This document shows positions 1 through 64,000 of a stretch of 64,000 bases of DNA, piece after piece. Below the pieces are notes generated by a model. That model was given only the letters and a program-made list of their open reading frames with translations. It was not told the origin of the DNA and did not search any database. How positions within the stretch are numbered: the stretch's first letter is position 1; the number at the start of each line of letters is the position of its first letter. This stretch comes from Cristatella mucedo (Eukaryota > Bryozoa > Phylactolaemata > Cristatellidae): positions 126,001 to 190,000 of the forward strand of contig WPIO01000147.1 of NCBI GenBank assembly GCA_009760855.2, given 5' to 3'. Both the position numbers and the translations under genes were made by a program.

Positions 1-115
1 CAGGGTCAGCATGCAAGTGTGGTTAGTGGCAGTATGCACAGTGACAGCGCGCATAAGCACATAAAGGACGAATCACAGGGACCCACTAAATACTGTCATA
101 AATAGGTGCATTGAA
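1..115 (-). mobile_element. LINE 3' fragment, second copy of the element at 1.6 kb
   Basis: This stretch aligns almost base for base with 1610-1712, the 3' end of the minus-strand L2/CR1-type LINE further right. It shares the blocks tgtggttagtggcag and cacagggacccactaaat. It starts at the window edge and diverges after about position 110, so it is a truncated copy of the same family in the same orientation. It has no coding value of its own. Confidence 0.75.
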
Positions 116-838
116 ATAATCATCCTATCTTGGGAAGATCGTTGAATGAAAACAAATATCCTTTTAGGAAACCATAATCATGGTTGTGACAAGCTAATTA
201 TTGTACTATCTTGAAACAGGTGCAATGTGTATACACAGAGTCCCGACACCCGAAGGAGATAAACCGAGTGAAAAACCAAGTATGTCTGCTATGTAAAAAA
301 GACTGCCATGGTCACACGCCGTGACCAGTGCACCAAAGCAGCATGCATACCCGAAGGGTAGCCACCTTGCCACCGGCAGGCACATGAATGAAGTGCCTCT
401 TAATCTTTCGCTCAACAAACTCCGGCAGAAAACTATGCTGACACCTTAACTTGAACATTTCACCTAGGTAAGCGCGAGTGTGAAATGTTCCAGTTCTTGA
501 CATAGGACTAAATGTCTTTAACTGCCACTTCCAATTGCATGCCCAAGCCAGGCCCCCTTAGACACGTGACAAAACGTCAGAGCCAGCTGCCATTGTATGC
601 CAACTTGGCACTACCCCTATATAACGTCTATGGCAGCCTTCAGGCTTCAAACATGTGGCAAGAGGGCCTTGGCAGGCACCAACCTGACACGACAATAATG
701 GTGCAACACGGCCACAGCTTAGGAGCATCCGAGAATAGCACGAGTTAAAGAAGAGCTGGAGAGCAGGCACAGCAGACCAAGAGCCAGACACGAGGCAGCT
801 TGCCCCAACAAGGCACAAGATGGTCAGAAGTGCTTTGT
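116..838. other. Gene-free stretch, nothing recognised
   Basis: Only short open frames on both strands, with no domain, no splice-bounded homology and no obvious repeat apart from the AG tract that follows. Confidence 0.5.
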
Positions 839-850
839 GAGGGAGAGAAA

Positions 851-916
<66 letters not shown>

Positions 917-975
917 GGGAGAGAGAGGGATGGGGAGGGAAAGGGGAGAGAGAGAGAAAGAGAGAGAGGAGGGGA
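839..975. repeat. (AG)n microsatellite
   Basis: A nearly pure GA run with GGGA interruptions towards its right end. The Arg/Glu and Leu/Ser 'proteins' in the frames across it are translation artefacts. Confidence 0.95.
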
Positions 976-1234
976 GAACGGCATCGCTAGTGCAGGGTGA
1001 ACTCAAGACACCCAGTGAAGCCGGCAAGTACAGCGTTATGTCATACTGAACTGCTGCTGCTGCAACTATGCAGCACTGAATGCCAGTCACTACACGTTCT
1101 GCCCGATATATTTATTTATTACCAGCAATGAGCAAAGCTGGGGTCAATGCAAAATAGTGTCTAGTCCCTCAGCGTACACAGCCAAGCAGATCCAGGCATT
1201 CGCGACAACTTGCCTAAACTCCTGAAGCTCACTG

Positions 1235-1380
1235 TTGCTTTGGCCCAGGGGTAAGATGCTCGCCTTTAACAACCAAGATCGTGGGTTCGAGCCCTACGGC
1301 ATACGTAAATCGCCGGATAGAGATTAAGTTCTCTTAGTATGCTGTGCAAATGAATTATATGTATTTACATACATGTATTA
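1235..1380 (+). mobile_element. tRNA-derived SINE with LINE-type 3' tail (family 1)
   Basis: The head carries a polymerase III A box (tggcccaggggtaag) and a B box (gtgggttcgagcccta) at tRNA spacing. After a short body it ends in agagattaagttctctta and gctgtgcaaatgaattat, which is the 3' hairpin tail of the LINE family found repeatedly in this window. A second copy lies at about 55628-55745. Sharing the LINE tail is how SINEs recruit a partner reverse transcriptase, so this SINE is probably mobilised by that LINE. Confidence 0.8.
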
Positions 1381-1459
1381 GCAGGTCTTCATGTCAATGC
1401 AATAGGATGATTAACATTGGTGAAACACTCTGCAGCTAGGCTGGTTTATTGTGATCACC

Positions 1460-1464
<5 letters not shown>

Positions 1465-1501
<37 letters not shown>

Positions 1502-1610
1502 TACTCGATAAAGCGCCCTCAGAGAACTTAATCTCTTTCGCCTAGAAAGAGATTAAGTTCTCTGAGGGCGCTTTATCGAGTACATTATTATTATTATTAT
1601 TATTATTATA
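1465..1610. repeat. Perfect inverted repeat of two LINE 3' tails
   Basis: (AAT)n is followed by a 38-base arm at 1501-1538, a 7-base spacer cgcctag, and an exact reverse complement of that arm at 1546-1583. (ATT)n follows. The arms are the L2-type 3' hairpin tail (agagattaagttctctgag with a gcgcttta block). In other copies (24118-24186, 17340-17410) the tail occurs once, so here it has been duplicated in inverted orientation with no mismatch. Confidence 0.93.
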
Positions 1611-2400
1611 GCATGCAAATGTGGTTAGTGGCAGCATGCACAGTCTCAGCACGCATGAGCACATGAAGGACGAAGCACAGGGACCCACTAAATGCTGTCC
1701 TAAATAGGTGTGTTTTAGGTTCCTTTTAAATGTGGTCAGGTCAGGGGATGTTCTGACGCAGATCGGGAGGGAGTTCCAGGCTTTGGGAGCATACGAACTA
1801 AATGCACGGTCTCCAAAGGATTTAAGGTTTGTACGAGGTATTTCTAGACTGCTGGATTCTGAAAAGCGGGTGGTACGATGCTTGGCCTGATGGGGGAGTA
1901 TGTCGGAGAGATAGGCTGGAGCCATAGAATGAAGGGACCTAAAAGTGAGCGACAAAACCTTCAAGTCAATCCGTTGCTTGACTGGTAGGCAGTGCAGGTC
2001 GGCGAGAAGTGGAGTAATGTGGCAACTGCGACGTTCACGACAGACAAGCCTAGCTGCGGAGTTTTGCACCAGCTGCAATCGCCTGATCGCACATGCAGGC
2101 AGGCCGGTAAGCAGTGAGTTGCAGAAGTCGAGACGAGATGTCACGAATGCATGGACCAACTTAGACATGGTATCCTTATCTAAACAAGCCCGAATTTTAG
2201 CAATATTATGAAGCTGAAAATAGGCAGATTTGACCGTGGAGCTGATATGGTCGTCTAACGAGAGGTCGCTTTGGAATATGACACCTAGATTTCGAGCTGA
2301 TTCGACAGGAGCTGCTATATTACACCACTTTTCATCGATCAGCCCTGGCTCACCATCAAGTGGTATGTCGACCTCGTGGTTCTTCTTTTGCTCCGGCCTA
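1611..2400 (-). mobile_element. L2/CR1-type LINE, 5'-truncated, reverse transcriptase C-terminus
   Basis: The minus-strand frame encodes the region that follows the reverse-transcriptase catalytic core in L2/CR1-like LINEs. It includes LGVIFQSDLSLDDHI, FVTSRLDFCNSLL, RLQLVQNSAARLV, PVKQRIDLKVL and APKAWNSLP. It reads without a stop into the 3' tail, so the copy is fairly young. It lacks the endonuclease and the catalytic palm and cannot move by itself. It inserted downstream of, and in the same orientation as, the SNX19-like gene. Confidence 0.88.
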
Positions 2401-2419
2401 GCTATAGCAATTAATTCCT

Positions 2420-2560
2420 TCTCCGGCTTAGGAGACCAGGCCTTTGGTTTGTATCCTTCCAAAGCCTGGGACTCACTCCCAACTGACGTCACAAAACAAG
2501 CTGAATTGTCAACATATAAAAAGAAGGTTACAATCCACGTGTTACTTGCAGCATTTCCTT
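2420..2560 (+). mobile_element. Second LINE C-terminal fragment, opposite orientation
   Basis: On the plus strand the frame reads LGDQAF, then PSKAWDSLP, then LSTYKKK. This is the same C-terminal signature that the neighbouring minus-strand LINE carries as FGDRAFSSYAPKAWNSLP. The two fragments meet head to head near position 2400, so one LINE inserted into or beside another. It is diverged and non-functional. Confidence 0.65.
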
Positions 2561-3235
2561 TGTCCACCGAGTTGTCACGTGCTTGCTCTTACATTCTGAA
2601 ATTCTATCTAGTATCATTAGTCAATCGACATGAGTCCTTTCCAGCTTATTCAAAGTGCTGCAAGAAAAGGAAACAGATCTATTAGGGTGCTCAATGAAAT
2701 TTCTAGAACTATCAAATTACTGTAACACCTTCTATCGACTACGGCAAGACACGCAGCTCTTGGTCTTGGGAATACGCTTCGGTTGCCAATGACGATGACA
2801 AAATATATATGCCAATCTTTAATTTGTTTGGAGAACAAGTACACGACCTGTTTGCAACAGCAATTTTGACACATTACAGAGCACCGTGTGCAGCAAGACG
2901 TGCTAATGGACTGCGAGCACAGAAGCATGCACGTGGAAAAGTCAATGCGGCTTAATCTTCAGCAAGCCTGATTCTTTAATAGAGCATTATAGCTCCCCCA
3001 TCACCAGGGTGAGGAATGTCATGGTACTAGGGAGAGACTAGAGAGAGAGACTCCGACTACCGTGGCGAGATAGGATGACCTAGCCTCATTTATACACATG
3101 CTGACGCTAAGTTCGACAGATTCTGAGAAGCAAGAGCAAGCCATATTGCCAAGCAGCTGCCACGTGACCGTAATGCATGCCACTACAGCCTCAATAGCCT
3201 GGCCATTGGCCAAGCCTGTTCACATCCACACTCGC
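2561..3235. other. Gene-free stretch; possible 3' intron of the SNX19-like gene
   Basis: The downstream exons of the minus-strand sorting nexin should lie here or beyond the left edge. I looked for its C-terminal nexin domain and saw no convincing exon. Confidence 0.4.
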
Positions 3236-6449
<3,214 letters not shown>

Positions 6450-7344
6450 TCAAGGCATGTCGAGCATCAGGCGTAAGCAGGCAGTACAGTGGCCCAGACG
6501 CCACGGAAGCGTTTTCGGCTTGAGTCGCTGTGACTTCCGCACGCTGTTCAGCAGTTCCGTGGAGTTATCTCCCAATGAAAGTTATCAACTTGGAATTGGT
6601 TCCAAAATTATGTTGTAGGGACTACTGACCCGCACATACGAACTTATTTAATGGTAAGCAGGAGATGAATATTTTTTCACGTATTAATCGGGCACGGCTC
6701 TGATTGTTTTCTCATCACTTCGGTTGGCTATGAAAAGCATTACCCGATGCGGATCGCGGCTCGGTTGCGACCAATCAAAGCAGAGCTGTGTCCGAAAACA
6801 TTCGCGCGCCGACTCCGTTTTTTCCAAAGGGTAGAACTGAGACTCGGCAGCCATGAAAAAGCGTTCTGAGCTCTAAAATCTTCTTTACTAAAATTCTATA
6901 CTTATAAGTAGTCAGACTAAGCACGACTAACAATTAACCGGTGATTACGGCGTCTCGCGGTTGCTACTGGTCTGCACGCTAATGCCTCTCACATAGCCTG
7001 GAGTAGCCGGTTCTTCGGGAGTGACAAGTGCCTTGCAATACTCGCATATCATATAAAGTAGCCACCTGCACTCGCATTCTGTGTCGGCCGCTTGGGATTT
7101 TCGCAACAGGCCACACCAGCGATAGACTTGTTCGGCCTGACTCCAGTGCACACTCCCTCCTCGGAGCCGCCGGCTATCGCTCAGCATAGCTTTGCTCCCG
7201 TCTGCCGACGGGCTGGTCCGGTACCGCGATCTGAAGTTCCTCACCGACTCCAATTTGCCGCTAGCCTCCTCCATTTTGTGCACGCAACCGTGACCGGCTG
7301 TCATCGCATTGAAGTAGGCAGAGCTGCTGTTGCAGATCAACTTT
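6450..7344. promoter_or_regulatory. Divergent promoter region between SNX19-like and ANAPC4
   Basis: 895 bases separate the two start codons. There is a CCAAT motif at 6771-6775 on the plus strand and an ATTGG (a CCAAT reading minus-ward) near 6595. No clear TATA box sits in a useful place. Head-to-head housekeeping pairs with CCAAT boxes often share a bidirectional promoter; that sharing is inferred here. Confidence 0.5.

Positions 7345-64000
<56,656 letters not shown>

Noticed and set aside
1250-1310. Functional tRNA gene
   Set aside because: A and B boxes are present, but no acceptor stem pairs and the unit continues into a LINE tail, so it is a SINE.

Overview
This is nuclear DNA from an animal, probably an invertebrate. 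The genes are split by GT-AG and some GC-AG introns. They are embedded in L2/CR1-type LINE fragments, tRNA-derived SINEs, short terminal-inverted-repeat elements and long AG/CT, TG and TA microsatellites. No rRNA gene, credible functional tRNA gene, operon or CRISPR array is visible. I cannot name the species.

Layout. (1) About 1-2.6 kb is LINE and SINE debris, including a perfect inverted repeat made of two LINE 3' tails. (2) About 3.2-6.45 kb on the minus strand holds the 5' part of a sorting nexin with a membrane anchor, a PXA domain and a PX domain, most like SNX19. Four exons were assembled with matching phases; the 3' end was not found. (3) 6450-7344 is a short divergent intergenic region. 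(4) From 7345 to the right edge, on the plus strand, runs one very large gene for anaphase-promoting complex subunit 4 (ANAPC4). I joined twenty exons by homology and splice phase. They give one uninterrupted frame of 769 codons, ending inside the acidic tail where the window stops. Only about 4% of its 56.6 kb is coding; the introns reach 14.8 kb and hold almost all the repeats.

The most interesting object lies inside the 14.8-kb intron 17 of ANAPC4, antisense to it, in a GC-rich block. It is a two-exon gene (48463-46928, minus) that encodes a signal peptide spliced to a domain resembling the type VI secretion amidase effector family Tae4. That is the architecture of the animal 'domesticated amidase effector' (dae4) genes acquired from bacteria. 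The reading frame and splice sites are intact. However, the residues lying where the family's catalytic cysteine and histidine are expected appear to be Ser and Arg, so this may be a secreted pseudoenzyme or a newly decaying copy.

Other points of note are an identical GC-type splice donor in the two neighbouring housekeeping genes, two SINE families (one borrowing the LINE 3' tail), and at least four terminal-inverted-repeat elements, two of them pogo-like. The known genes have separate jobs: ANAPC4 is a cell-cycle ubiquitin-ligase scaffold, the SNX19-like protein acts in endomembrane tethering and sorting, and the dae4-like protein, if active, would be extracellular defence.
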